Source of the DNA: Chryseobacterium indologenes
GTDB lineage: Bacteria; Bacteroidota; Bacteroidia; Flavobacteriales; Weeksellaceae
Length of the DNA: 64,000 nt
NCBI RefSeq assembly: GCF_001295265.1
Contig: NZ_LJOD01000004.1
Span: forward strand, 62,001-126,000
Reading direction: 5' to 3'
The translations under genes were made by a program, and so were the position numbers. The notes below the pieces were generated by a model. The model was not told the DNA's origin, did not search any database, and saw only the letters and a list, made by a program, of their open reading frames with translations. This document shows, piece after piece, positions 28,391-35,733 of this stretch (position 1 is the first letter of the stretch; each line of letters begins with the position of its first letter).

Positions 28391-29383
28391 ATGAAAGTAG
28401 CTGTAGTAGGTTCAACAGGAATGGTTGGACAAGTTATGCTTAAAGTTTTGGAGGAGAGAAACTTCCCTGTAACAGAATTAATTCCGGTAGCATCCGAAAA
28501 ATCTGTAGGCAAGAAGGTGAAGTATAAACAGAAGGAATTTACGATTGTAAGCATGAAGGACGCTATAGCTGCCAAACCTGATATTGCTATTTTCTCTGCC
28601 GGAGGCTCTACTTCCCTGGAATTTGCTCCTCTTTTTGCAGAAGCAGGAACAACGGTTATCGACAATTCTTCAGCCTGGAGAATGGACCCGGATAAAAAAC
28701 TGGTTGTTCCGGAAATCAATGCCAATGTACTGACCAAAGAAGACAAGATCATTGCCAATCCGAACTGTTCCACCATTCAGCTGGTGATGGTTTTAGGACC
28801 TTTGAATAAAAAATATGATCTTAAAAGAGTAATCGTTTCCACTTACCAATCGGTAACAGGAACCGGTAAAGCGGCTGTAGACCAGCTGAATTCAGAGATC
28901 AGCGGAGATGATTCCATAGCCAAAGTATACCCTTACCAGATCTTTAAAAATGCTCTTCCTCACTGTGATGTATTCAGTGATGATGATTATACCAAAGAAG
29001 AGATCAAGCTGATGAAGGAACCTAAGAAAATTTTAGGGGATGATACCTTCAATCTGACGGCAACTGCAGTGAGAGTTCCGGTACAGGGTGGCCACTCAGA
29101 AAGTGTGAATATTGAGTTTGAAAATGAATTTGATCTTGACGAAGTAAGAAAAATCTTATCGGAAACCCCGGGTGTAATCGTTATGGATAACGTAAAAAAT
29201 AACGAATATCCAATGCCGCTCTATTCCGAAGGTAAAGACGAAGTTTTCGTAGGCAGGATAAGACGTGATCTTTCACAGCCCAAGACGCTCAACCTCTGGA
29301 TTGTAGCAGACAATCTGCGGAAAGGAGCAGCAACGAACGCTGTACAGATTGCAGAATACTTAGCAGCCAACAACTTAGTTTAA
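28391..29383 (+). CDS. asd: aspartate-semialdehyde dehydrogenase
   Basis: A 330-residue NADPH enzyme that reduces aspartyl phosphate to aspartate semialdehyde, the branch point to lysine/diaminopimelate, threonine and methionine. The Rossmann motif VVGSTGMVGQ is at residues 5-14. The nucleophilic Cys126 sits in 'NPNCSTIQ', and the substrate-binding segment 'VRVPVQGGHSESVNIEF' (about 229-245) is present. The size is typical. The gene has its own terminator and no obvious operon partner. Confidence 0.96.
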   Translation: MKVAVVGSTGMVGQVMLKVLEERNFPVTELIPVASEKSVGKKVKYKQKEFTIVSMKDAIAAKPDIAIFSAGGSTSLEFAPLFAEAGTTVIDNSSAWRMDPDKKLVVPEINANVLTKEDKIIANPNCSTIQLVMVLGPLNKKYDLKRVIVSTYQSVTGTGKAAVDQLNSEISGDDSIAKVYPYQIFKNALPHCDVFSDDDYTKEEIKLMKEPKKILGDDTFNLTATAVRVPVQGGHSESVNIEFENEFDLDEVRKILSETPGVIVMDNVKNNEYPMPLYSEGKDEVFVGRIRRDLSQPKTLNLWIVADNLRKGAATNAVQIAEYLAANNLV

Positions 29384-29396
29384 ACTAACAAAATAA

Positions 29397-29428
29397 AAAA
29401 GAGTCTCAAAATTGAGATTCTTTTTTTT
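29397..29428 (+). terminator. Rho-independent terminator after asd
   Basis: GAGTCTCAA pairs with TTGAGATTC around a two-base loop extended by A/T pairs, and ends in eight T residues. Confidence 0.85.
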
Positions 29429-29437
29429 ATCAAACCT

Positions 29438-30436
29438 ATGGATAACAAGAAGAAAAACAATAAAGATAAAATAGGCTTTCAAAAACTAATTGCTGTTTTT
29501 GGTGTCATTCTTTTCATCGGAAAGATTATCGCATGGAAGCTCACGAACTCAGATGCTGTATTTTCAGATGCCATGGAAAGTATCGTGAATGTAATCAGTG
29601 CATTTATGGGCCTCTACTCTCTTTATCTTGCCGCAAAGCCCAAAGACGAAGACCACCCTTACGGCCACGGAAAAGTAGAATTTGTTACTTCCGGTATAGA
29701 GGGAGCACTCATTGCCATTGCAGGCATGATGATTATTTATGAAGGAGTTCACAGTCTTATTGTCGGAAAAACTCTTGATAAGCTGGATCTGGGGATATGG
29801 ATTATAACCGCAACAGCTGTTGTCAATTATCTTCTGGGCTATATTTCCATTAGGAAAGGACAGGCAGAAAATTCACTGGTGCTTATTTCTTCCGGAAAGC
29901 ATCTTCAGTCTGATACCATAACCACTCTTGGCGTAGTGGCCAGCTTAGTCATTGTATATTTTACCAAAATTTATTGGCTGGACTCAGTGGTAGCTCTTGT
30001 CTTTGGGGTTTACATTATTTTTGTAGGCTATAAAATTGTGAGAAAATCCTTAAGCGGGATTATGGATGAGCAGGATCCGGAACTTCTTAACCAGATCATC
30101 AGGGTTTTGGAAGAAAACAGGAAAACAGAATGGATTGACGTTCACAACATGAAGATCCAGCAATTCGGAGCTTCTCTTCATATTGATGCTCATATTACTT
30201 TACCATGGTATTACAGCCTCCGCGATGCCCATAACGAGATGGAGAAAATGATCGTTCTTCTTGCCAGAAATATCAAAAGAAATATCGAATTCAATTTTCA
30301 TATGGATGATTGCAAAACCATCTCATGCACGGTCTGCCAGATCAAAGACTGCCCGGTCCGCGAAAAAGACTTTGTAAAAAGGGTGAAATGGACGCCTGAA
30401 AATGTAACAAGTGTTGATAAGCATTCTGTGGAATGA
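29438..30436 (+). CDS. cation diffusion facilitator family metal transporter
   Basis: A 332-residue inner-membrane H+-coupled divalent metal exporter of the CDF family (Zn, Fe, Mn or Co). It has six membrane helices and a cytoplasmic C-terminal ferredoxin-like domain (about 205-290). The helix-5 metal site HxxxD is intact (GKHLQSDTIT). In helix 2 the usual D-x3-D appears as 'SDAMESIVN', so the second Asp is replaced and an Glu sits one position earlier. The tail carries four cysteines, at 292, 297, 300 and 305 (C-x4-C-x2-C-x4-C), followed by a 27-residue polar end. This looks like an added metal-binding site. The substrate is not determinable. The gene is monocistronic and convergent with the exosortase pair. 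Confidence 0.9.
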   Translation: MDNKKKNNKDKIGFQKLIAVFGVILFIGKIIAWKLTNSDAVFSDAMESIVNVISAFMGLYSLYLAAKPKDEDHPYGHGKVEFVTSGIEGALIAIAGMMIIYEGVHSLIVGKTLDKLDLGIWIITATAVVNYLLGYISIRKGQAENSLVLISSGKHLQSDTITTLGVVASLVIVYFTKIYWLDSVVALVFGVYIIFVGYKIVRKSLSGIMDEQDPELLNQIIRVLEENRKTEWIDVHNMKIQQFGASLHIDAHITLPWYYSLRDAHNEMEKMIVLLARNIKRNIEFNFHMDDCKTISCTVCQIKDCPVREKDFVKRVKWTPENVTSVDKHSVE

Positions 30437-30458
30437 TCATAAGCAACAGGTTCCTTTC

Positions 30459-30899
30459 TCAGCCTTCTTTCCCTATAAGCATCTGTCTTCTGTAATAAAA
30501 TACCGGAACAATCAGCAGCAGAGTCATAGGCTGAATAACGAACCTTCTCATATAAAAAGAAAAAAGATACCCTATATTGAAACGGTCGTAGATACAGTAA
30601 AGATAGATAGGAAATGTAATAACAAAGATCATCATGATCAGAAGAGCTCCCTGCATCGTCCAGTCCCGTTTTTTAAACAGACACTGAATGATCAGACAGG
30701 AAAAAAGCAGATTCAGTAAAAACCTGAAAAGGTGTGATATGATCAGCTTTCCCCATTCAAACTGTGGAAATTCAATATTCTTATTCGCTTCATGAAAATA
30801 ATCCAGAAAAGGATCATAAAAAATCTGCCCTTCAAGCAGCCTCACACCTGCAAGGCCGCAGATTCCCATTATTACCAGCAGCCAGTTAAGAATTTTCAT
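30459..30899 (-). CDS. exosortase F system-associated membrane protein
   Basis: A 146-residue membrane protein with about four hydrophobic segments, encoded immediately after the exosortase with a 14-base overlap. Its position and topology match the small protein regularly found next to XrtF in Flavobacteriia (exosortase F-associated family). 'FDPFLDYFHEANKNIEFP'-like periplasmic segments and 'PVFYYRRQMLIGKEG' at the end are visible. The biochemical role is unknown, but it is presumably a partner or assembly factor of the transpeptidase. Confidence rests mostly on the gene neighbourhood and the size. Confidence 0.75.
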   Translation of the reverse strand: MKILNWLLVIMGICGLAGVRLLEGQIFYDPFLDYFHEANKNIEFPQFEWGKLIISHLFRFLLNLLFSCLIIQCLFKKRDWTMQGALLIMMIFVITFPIYLYCIYDRFNIGYLFSFYMRRFVIQPMTLLLIVPVFYYRRQMLIGKEG

Positions 30900-31416
30900 G
30901 TTTTAAAGCAAAAAATTTAATCCATATCAGCCAAAGGATCACCACCGTACCATAGATCATGGCAGGAAAAACAAAATCATGAAACATTTTCCCATATTCA
31001 GGATGATCAGTCATTACAATATTCAGGGCTGCAATTCTTATGAGGTTCATTACGTACAGCAAAACGAGGCCGGCAAGAGCAAACACAAACGTTTTAGCCC
31101 GCTTATAAAAAGCAAATACAAAAGCCACAAACAAAATCATTACAGAAACGGCATTACAGCCTTCTACCATTCTGGTTGCATAGTCTTTTTTTACATAAAA
31201 CCAGACCTGTTCATTTTTGATATCGTCATAAAGACGTGTCGGATACCCCAGCGCATTCTGGATGCTGCTTACCTGCCCGGCAATCATTCTTGAAAAAAGA
31301 TCAAGACCGTCCTCTTTTCCGCTGTTCAGATAAAACTGATACGCAAAAAGCAGCACCATATAGATGATGATGAATCTCAGCAGAATATGTAAAACAGGTT
31401 TAAAATCCTTTAGCAT
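30886..31416 (-). CDS. xrtF: exosortase F
   Basis: A 176-residue multi-spanning membrane protease/transpeptidase of the exosortase family. The catalytic triad is visible as Cys87 (VEGCNAVSVM), Arg127 (NLIRIA) and His146 (MFHDFVFP), each at a membrane-helix boundary in the family order. Exosortases cleave short C-terminal sorting signals of secreted proteins, usually for coupling to extracellular polysaccharide. XrtF is the flavobacterial type. A longer frame begins at 31533, but the promoter element TATCTTTG (minus strand, 31421-31428) ends four bases before the ATG at 31416, so the shorter form is right. No protein with an obvious exosortase tail is encoded in this window. Confidence 0.88.
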   Translation of the reverse strand: MLKDFKPVLHILLRFIIIYMVLLFAYQFYLNSGKEDGLDLFSRMIAGQVSSIQNALGYPTRLYDDIKNEQVWFYVKKDYATRMVEGCNAVSVMILFVAFVFAFYKRAKTFVFALAGLVLLYVMNLIRIAALNIVMTDHPEYGKMFHDFVFPAMIYGTVVILWLIWIKFFALKHENS

Positions 31417-31420
31417 ACTG

Positions 31421-31428
31421 CAAAGATA
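31421..31428 (-). promoter_or_regulatory. -7 promoter element of xrtF
   Basis: Read on the minus strand this is TATCTTTG followed by CAGT and the ATG at 31416. It fixes the start and implies a leaderless transcript. Confidence 0.65.
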
Positions 31429-31618
31429 GAAATTAGGGTGAAAATGAAGAGGAAAAGTTAAGGTTTTGGTAATGAAACATCGAAGCAGAAAGATAAAAAA
31501 ATACAGAAGCCTTTGAATCAAATAAAATCTCAACCCATATATACAACCCTGATAATCTATACCTTACAACAACCACAACCCTTCATCCGGGAATTATTCT
31601 CTACTCACAGTAAATTAG

Positions 31619-31626
31619 TATATTTG
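31619..31626 (+). promoter_or_regulatory. -7 promoter element of the amgK-like gene
   Basis: TATATTTG lies nine bases ahead of the ATG at 31636. The longer frame opening at 31513 would start upstream of this promoter and is rejected. Confidence 0.6.
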
Positions 31627-31635
31627 TTCCATATT

Positions 31636-32655
31636 ATGACTTCCAAAAACGCAAAACGATTTTTTGAAAATTATCTGGGTGAACCTTCTTCTGAGTTTAT
31701 TACACTGGCTCAAAGCGGCTCTGCGAGAATGAATTTTCTGGCAGCATCCGGAACCCGAAAATATATTGTAACCAGCAATGATAATATTCCGGAGAATGAA
31801 AGTTTTCTTTATTATTCTGAAATTTTTTCTGAACTCAATCTTAATACACCTAAAATATTTGCTGTTTCTGATGACAGAAGGATGTATGTGCAGGAATATC
31901 TCGGGCAAAATACGTTTTCAGAGCTTATTACCAGAGAGGGGCTTTCTGACCGGGTACAACGGCTGGTAAAGCAAACTCTGGAAAAACTTTTCCAGCTTCA
32001 GAAGCTTACCCAGGGAAAAATAGACTTCTCTAAAACTTTTGAATATGAAAATTATGATGAACTTCCGGTAATTCATGATCTGTACTACTTTAAAAACTTT
32101 GTTGCAGATGTGCTTGAGCTGGAATACAAAAAGTCTGCTTTACTGAAAGAGTTCAAGCAAATTGCCGCACTTATTGAAACCCTGGAACCCAAAGGGATTA
32201 TGATCCGTGATTTTCAGGCCAGGAATATCATGGTGAATGAAAATGATCAGGTATCTTTCATCGATTATCAGTCTGCCATGAAAGGACCGCTGATGTATGA
32301 TGTGATCTCTTTTCTTTTTCAGGCCAAAGCCAATTTTCCGGAAGATTTTAAAAACAAAATGCTTGATTTTTATATTTCATTGTTTGAAAACACAGAAACC
32401 CAACTTCAACTAAAAAATTCGGTAAAACCAATGCAGATGATGAGATTTTTGCAGGTACTTGGTGCTTACGGGTTTAGAGGACTAATTCAACGGAAACAGC
32501 ATTTTCTGGCCAGCCTGGAAACAGGTATCAGAAATATTGCCCGCTTCGCAGAATCCTGGGAGCAGATGGATGGCTATCCTGAACTGAAAAAAGTGATCAA
32601 ACAATTAACAACTGAGGATACAAAATTAAAAATTAATGTAATTTTAAACCATTAA
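31636..32655 (+). CDS. amgK: aminoglycoside phosphotransferase-family sugar kinase, probable anomeric MurNAc/GlcNAc kinase
   Basis: A 339-residue cytoplasmic kinase of the APH fold. The ATP-lobe start 'SGSARMNFLAASGTRKYIV' and the catalytic loop 'IMIRDFQARNIMVNE' (about residues 188-203) are present, as is the metal-binding Asp of 'FIDYQSAMKG'. AmgK enzymes phosphorylate MurNAc (and GlcNAc) at the anomeric position so that MurU can make UDP-MurNAc, bypassing de novo synthesis. Assignment as AmgK rests on the fold, the RDFQxRNIM-type loop and the nearby MurU-like nucleotidyltransferase (33249). Substrate specificity is inferred. The start was chosen from the promoter at 31619-31626. Confidence 0.75.
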   Translation: MTSKNAKRFFENYLGEPSSEFITLAQSGSARMNFLAASGTRKYIVTSNDNIPENESFLYYSEIFSELNLNTPKIFAVSDDRRMYVQEYLGQNTFSELITREGLSDRVQRLVKQTLEKLFQLQKLTQGKIDFSKTFEYENYDELPVIHDLYYFKNFVADVLELEYKKSALLKEFKQIAALIETLEPKGIMIRDFQARNIMVNENDQVSFIDYQSAMKGPLMYDVISFLFQAKANFPEDFKNKMLDFYISLFENTETQLQLKNSVKPMQMMRFLQVLGAYGFRGLIQRKQHFLASLETGIRNIARFAESWEQMDGYPELKKVIKQLTTEDTKLKINVILNH

Positions 32656-32742
32656 GAATCTTTATTCATAAATATTACAAGAAACTCTGAATAATTCTGG
32701 TTAATAGAAATCTTAACTTTCCTTACAACATAATCAACCTTA

Positions 32743-33183
32743 ATGGTTCAAATAAAAAAAGAAGAAATGCTACACATTGACATACACAGTTTTTCGTACA
32801 AAAAAGGAGGAATTCCTAAAGACGACTCCGGAAACGGGGGCGGCTTCACTTTCGACTGCAGAGGAATTCTGAATCCCGGAAGAATTGAAGAATATAAATC
32901 CCAGACCGGAAATGATCCCGGTGTTCAGGAATATCTGGAAACCCAGACCGAAATGCCCAAATTTCTTGAACTGGTAAAAAATATCATTTCGATCAATATC
33001 GATAATTACCTGGAAAGAGGATTTGAAAATCTTCAGATCAGTTTCGGATGTACCGGAGGGCAGCACAGATCTGTGTACTCAGCAATCAAAATCGCCGAAT
33101 TTATCCGTGAGAAGTATCCGGAAGGCACAGAAATAAGTCTTCACCATGACGAACAGCACCACCTCAACATTAACAACCAGTAA
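32743..33183 (+). CDS. RapZ C-terminal domain-like protein
   Basis: A 146-residue protein that consists only of the C-terminal domain of RapZ. Recognisable segments are 'IDIHSFSYKKGGIPKD' (about 11-26), 'FDCRGILNPG' (about 38-47) and 'SFGCTGGQHRSVYSAIKIAE' (about 102-121), the last being the ligand-binding loop region. In Escherichia coli this domain binds glucosamine-6-phosphate and controls GlmS through small RNAs. The N-terminal P-loop ATPase of RapZ is absent here. Because the gene sits between an AmgK-like kinase and a MurU-like enzyme, a role as an amino-sugar sensor is likely but unproven. An alternative ATG lies at 32767. The 87-base gap upstream has no terminator. Confidence 0.85.
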   Translation: MVQIKKEEMLHIDIHSFSYKKGGIPKDDSGNGGGFTFDCRGILNPGRIEEYKSQTGNDPGVQEYLETQTEMPKFLELVKNIISINIDNYLERGFENLQISFGCTGGQHRSVYSAIKIAEFIREKYPEGTEISLHHDEQHHLNINNQ

Positions 33184-33248
33184 TAGGCAATAAGTAGTTT
33201 TATTTGCGATTATTCATTACCTATTATCCATCACTTATTACCTATACT

Positions 33249-33962
33249 ATGAAGGCTCTCATTTTCGCAGCAGGAAAAGGAACAAGACTAAAACCTTTTA
33301 CAGATCATCACCCAAAAGCTTTGGCTAAAGTAAATGATGTACCTCTTCTGGAAAGGAACATCCAATACCTGAAAAGCTTCGGAATCACCGATTTTGTAAT
33401 TAATATTCATCATTTTGGGGATCAGATTATTGAATTTTTAAATAAAAACAGTAATTTCGGATGCAGCATTGAAATCTCTGATGAACGAGAAGAGCTGCTG
33501 GAAACCGGAGGCGGCTTGATTTTTGCCAGAAAATTCCTCGATCATGGGGAAGATTTTCTGATTATGAATGCGGATATTTTAACGGAAATCAACATCAATG
33601 CACTGGTAGAATACCACAAAAAGATAAAAGATTTTGCTACATTAGCAGTTTCAGACCGGGAAAGCTCGAGAAAACTTCTCTTCAACAATGATATGGTTTT
33701 GAGAGGCTGGCTGAATGTACAGACTGGAGAGCAGAGACTTGCAGAATTCAACAAAGGTTTTAAACCTCTTGCCTTCAGCGGCATTCACTGTATCAATCCC
33801 GTTATCTTTGAAAAAATAAAAAGAACCGGCAAATTCTCTGTTATGGAAGAGTATCTTGATCTTATGCAAACCGAACATATCCACGGTTTTGTACATAACA
33901 GCATCCTGGTGGATGTAGGAAGACCAGAATCTGTAATAGAGGCCGAAAAACATTTTAAATAA
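33249..33962 (+). CDS. murU: sugar-1-phosphate nucleotidyltransferase, probable MurNAc-1-P uridylyltransferase
   Basis: A 237-residue Rossmann-like nucleotidyltransferase. The signature 'AAGKGTRLKPFTDHHPKAL' (residues 6-24) gives the G-x-G-T-R-x6-7-P-K nucleotide site, and 'LIMNADI' near residue 105 carries the metal-binding Asp. Length and motifs match MurU, which joins UTP and MurNAc-1-phosphate. General glucose-1-phosphate-type transferases look similar, so the substrate assignment depends on the AmgK-like kinase upstream. The ATG at 33249 begins the conserved strand directly; the upstream frame adds 15 unrelated residues. The stop codon overlaps the promoter of the next gene. Confidence 0.75.
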   Translation: MKALIFAAGKGTRLKPFTDHHPKALAKVNDVPLLERNIQYLKSFGITDFVINIHHFGDQIIEFLNKNSNFGCSIEISDEREELLETGGGLIFARKFLDHGEDFLIMNADILTEININALVEYHKKIKDFATLAVSDRESSRKLLFNNDMVLRGWLNVQTGEQRLAEFNKGFKPLAFSGIHCINPVIFEKIKRTGKFSVMEEYLDLMQTEHIHGFVHNSILVDVGRPESVIEAEKHFK

Positions 33963-33967
33963 TTTTG
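33960..33967 (+). promoter_or_regulatory. -7 promoter element overlapping the murU stop codon
   Basis: TAATTTTG starts with the TAA of murU and ends two bases before the ATG at 33970. The LOG-family gene can therefore be transcribed on its own, again with almost no leader. Confidence 0.5.
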
Positions 33968-33969
33968 CA

Positions 33970-34722
33970 ATGGAAATAGATGGAACCAGAGATGAAAGTT
34001 TAGTAAATCCGGAACTTGATATTAACGAAACAAAACTACACAACAGTTTCAGACAGAAAACCTGGGATGAAACCATTACCAAAGACAGCTGGATGGTTTT
34101 CAAAGTAATGGCGGAATTTGTGGATGGTTATGAAAAACTGGCTAAAATAGGCCCGTGCGTATCTATATTCGGTTCTGCAAGATTGAAGCCTGAAAGCCAA
34201 TATTACGAAATGGCTGTAGAGATTGCTGAAAAAATCACCAAACTGGGCTTCGGAATCATTACCGGAGGCGGACCGGGAATCATGGAAGCAGGAAATAAAG
34301 GTGCTTCCAATGCTCACGGAAGATCCATAGGACTTAATATTGATCTGCCGTTTGAACAACATTTCAATCCGTACATCAATAAATCATACTCTATGAATTT
34401 TGACTACTTTTTCGTACGAAAAGTAATGTTTGTAAAGTATTCTCAAGGTTTCGTAGTAATGCCGGGCGGTTTTGGAACCCTGGATGAGCTTACGGAAGCA
34501 ATGACCCTTATCCAGACCAATAAAATAGGAAAATTCCCGATTGTTCTTGTAGGAAGCGAATTCTGGGGCGGTCTGCTGGATTGGTTTAAAGCAACCCTGC
34601 TTAAAGAAGGAATGATCGCAACTGACGATCTTGACCTGTACAGGGTCGTAGACACCGCGGATGAGGCTGTGGCTCACATCAAAGCATTTTATGATAAGTA
34701 TTCTGTGAATGTTAATTTTTAA
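33970..34722 (+). CDS. LOG-family (TIGR00730) nucleoside 5'-monophosphate phosphoribohydrolase
   Basis: A 250-residue Rossmann-fold protein with the 'LONELY GUY' signature PGGFGTLDE (around residues 161-169) and the upstream 'ITGGGPGIMEAGNKGA' (about 96-111). LOG proteins cleave the ribose phosphate from cytokinin or purine nucleoside monophosphates. In bacteria the physiological substrate is often unclear, with AMP hydrolysis reported for some. The N-terminal 60 residues extend beyond minimal LOG proteins, as is usual for the larger bacterial type. It follows murU by seven bases but has its own promoter element. Confidence 0.88.
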   Translation: MEIDGTRDESLVNPELDINETKLHNSFRQKTWDETITKDSWMVFKVMAEFVDGYEKLAKIGPCVSIFGSARLKPESQYYEMAVEIAEKITKLGFGIITGGGPGIMEAGNKGASNAHGRSIGLNIDLPFEQHFNPYINKSYSMNFDYFFVRKVMFVKYSQGFVVMPGGFGTLDELTEAMTLIQTNKIGKFPIVLVGSEFWGGLLDWFKATLLKEGMIATDDLDLYRVVDTADEAVAHIKAFYDKYSVNVNF

Positions 34723-34782
34723 TTGGCATATTATTTGTGACTTATAGAATAAGCAAGTATGATTGTAAATCTATTAATTAAG

Positions 34783-35253
34783 ATGAAAAAACTTTTATAT
34801 ATATCAGGAATTTTAACATTTTTTGTGTTAATGAGTTTTATGTATGTAGACTTTTTCTCTTCAATGACCAAAGTGGATTATATCGACGGAAGCAAAACAT
34901 TGAAGTTTACCACAAAAATGAATACCAACCATATCTCTGATGCTATTAAAATCAATCCCAATACAGCCGGATTTGAAGCAGAAGTAAAAAAATATGTGAA
35001 CAATAATTTTGATGTGTACATTAATGGGGCTCCGAAAACGATTACCTTCACAGGAAGCCAGGTCAGCGGAGAAACAGTATGGGTATATTTTGAAACCGGA
35101 GGTGTTTCAGATATTAATACCTTGAGGATTAAAAATACGATTCTTTTAAGCTCTTTTCCTAAGCAGAACAATGTAGTCAGCGTCTCTTACAAAGGAAGCC
35201 AGAAAGTAATGAGCTTCCAGCGGGGCAAGGAAGTGAATGAAGTATCGTTCTAA
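34783..35253 (+). CDS. DUF6702-like exported protein
   Basis: A 156-residue protein with an N-terminal hydrophobic signal or anchor (about 1-22) and a beta-rich remainder. 'DGSKTLKFTTKMNTNHISDAIK' (as two adjacent strands) and 'VDIYINGAP'-like and 'VSVSYKGSQKVMSF' phrases fit the DUF6702 family, which is often encoded next to M1 peptidases or HupE-like proteins in Bacteroidota. No such partner is adjacent here. The function is unknown. An alternative ATG at 34759 would add eight mostly hydrophobic residues. It is followed by a strong terminator, immediately beyond which the IS3 element begins. Confidence 0.65.
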   Translation: MKKLLYISGILTFFVLMSFMYVDFFSSMTKVDYIDGSKTLKFTTKMNTNHISDAIKINPNTAGFEAEVKKYVNNNFDVYINGAPKTITFTGSQVSGETVWVYFETGGVSDINTLRIKNTILLSSFPKQNNVVSVSYKGSQKVMSFQRGKEVNEVSF

Positions 35254-35271
35254 ACAGAATAAATTAAATAT

Positions 35272-35298
35272 AACCACTGCTGATGCGGTGGTTTTTTT
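35272..35298 (+). terminator. Rho-independent terminator ahead of the IS element
   Basis: AACCACTGC pairs with GCGGTGGTT around the loop TGAT, followed by a T run. The insertion sequence starts eight bases beyond it. Confidence 0.85.
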
Positions 35299-35356
35299 GT
35301 GGGACTGTCTCGTCCTGAAAAAGGTTGACTAAAAAACCATAAAACCAGTCATCCTT

Positions 35357-35719
35357 ATGAAATTAAAAAAAACATCTGCCCCTGTACAAGAATACAGTGA
35401 GGCATTCAAAAGGCAAGTTGTCTCTGAATATGAACGGGGATTATACACCAAATCCCAATTACAAACCCGGTATAATATTCGGGGTAATTCATGCATTTCG
35501 AGTTGGTTAATAAAATATGGTAACTTTACTTATGAAAAACAATTAAGTAAAGGCAGACCTATGAAAGATCCACAGAAGCAAAAGATTAAGGAGCTTGAAG
35601 CAGCATTAGCTAAAAAGAAAGAAGAACTTAAGGTGTTTAAGAAATTTATAGAAATAGCAGAGCGTGAACTCAAGATTGAAATTGTAAAAAAGTCTGGTTC
35701 CAATCAATCCAGGAAATAA
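35357..35719 (+). CDS. IS3-family transposase OrfA
   Basis: A 120-residue DNA-binding subunit. A helix-turn-helix (about 14-60: 'EAFKRQVVSEYERGLYTKSQL' over its first helices, then 'ISSWLIKYG') recognises the element ends. It is followed by a Lys/Glu-rich leucine-zipper-like coiled coil (about 75-108) used for OrfA/OrfAB multimerisation. The end of the gene overlaps the OrfB frame, and the heptamer A-AAA-AAG at 35686-35692 is in the right phase for a -1 shift into OrfB. Confidence 0.92.
   Translation: MKLKKTSAPVQEYSEAFKRQVVSEYERGLYTKSQLQTRYNIRGNSCISSWLIKYGNFTYEKQLSKGRPMKDPQKQKIKELEAALAKKKEELKVFKKFIEIAERELKIEIVKKSGSNQSRK
35686..35692 (+). other. programmed -1 ribosomal frameshift site
   Basis: The heptamer A AAA AAG is in phase with OrfA codons GTA-AAA-AAG. 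A -1 slip continues with GTC TGG TTC, in the OrfB frame, which has been open since just after the TGA at 35677-35679. This would make the OrfAB transposase fusion, as known for IS3-family elements. Confidence 0.8.
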
Positions 35720-35733
35720 GGTCAGGTACCAGG

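Noticed and set aside
30411..31293. Plus-strand frames opposite the exosortase pair
   Set aside because: The minus strand has the catalytic triad and hydrophobic helices. The plus frames have no family features.
31513..31635. N-terminal extension of the AmgK-like protein
   Set aside because: The extra 41 residues lie upstream of the promoter element at 31619-31626 and show no kinase similarity.
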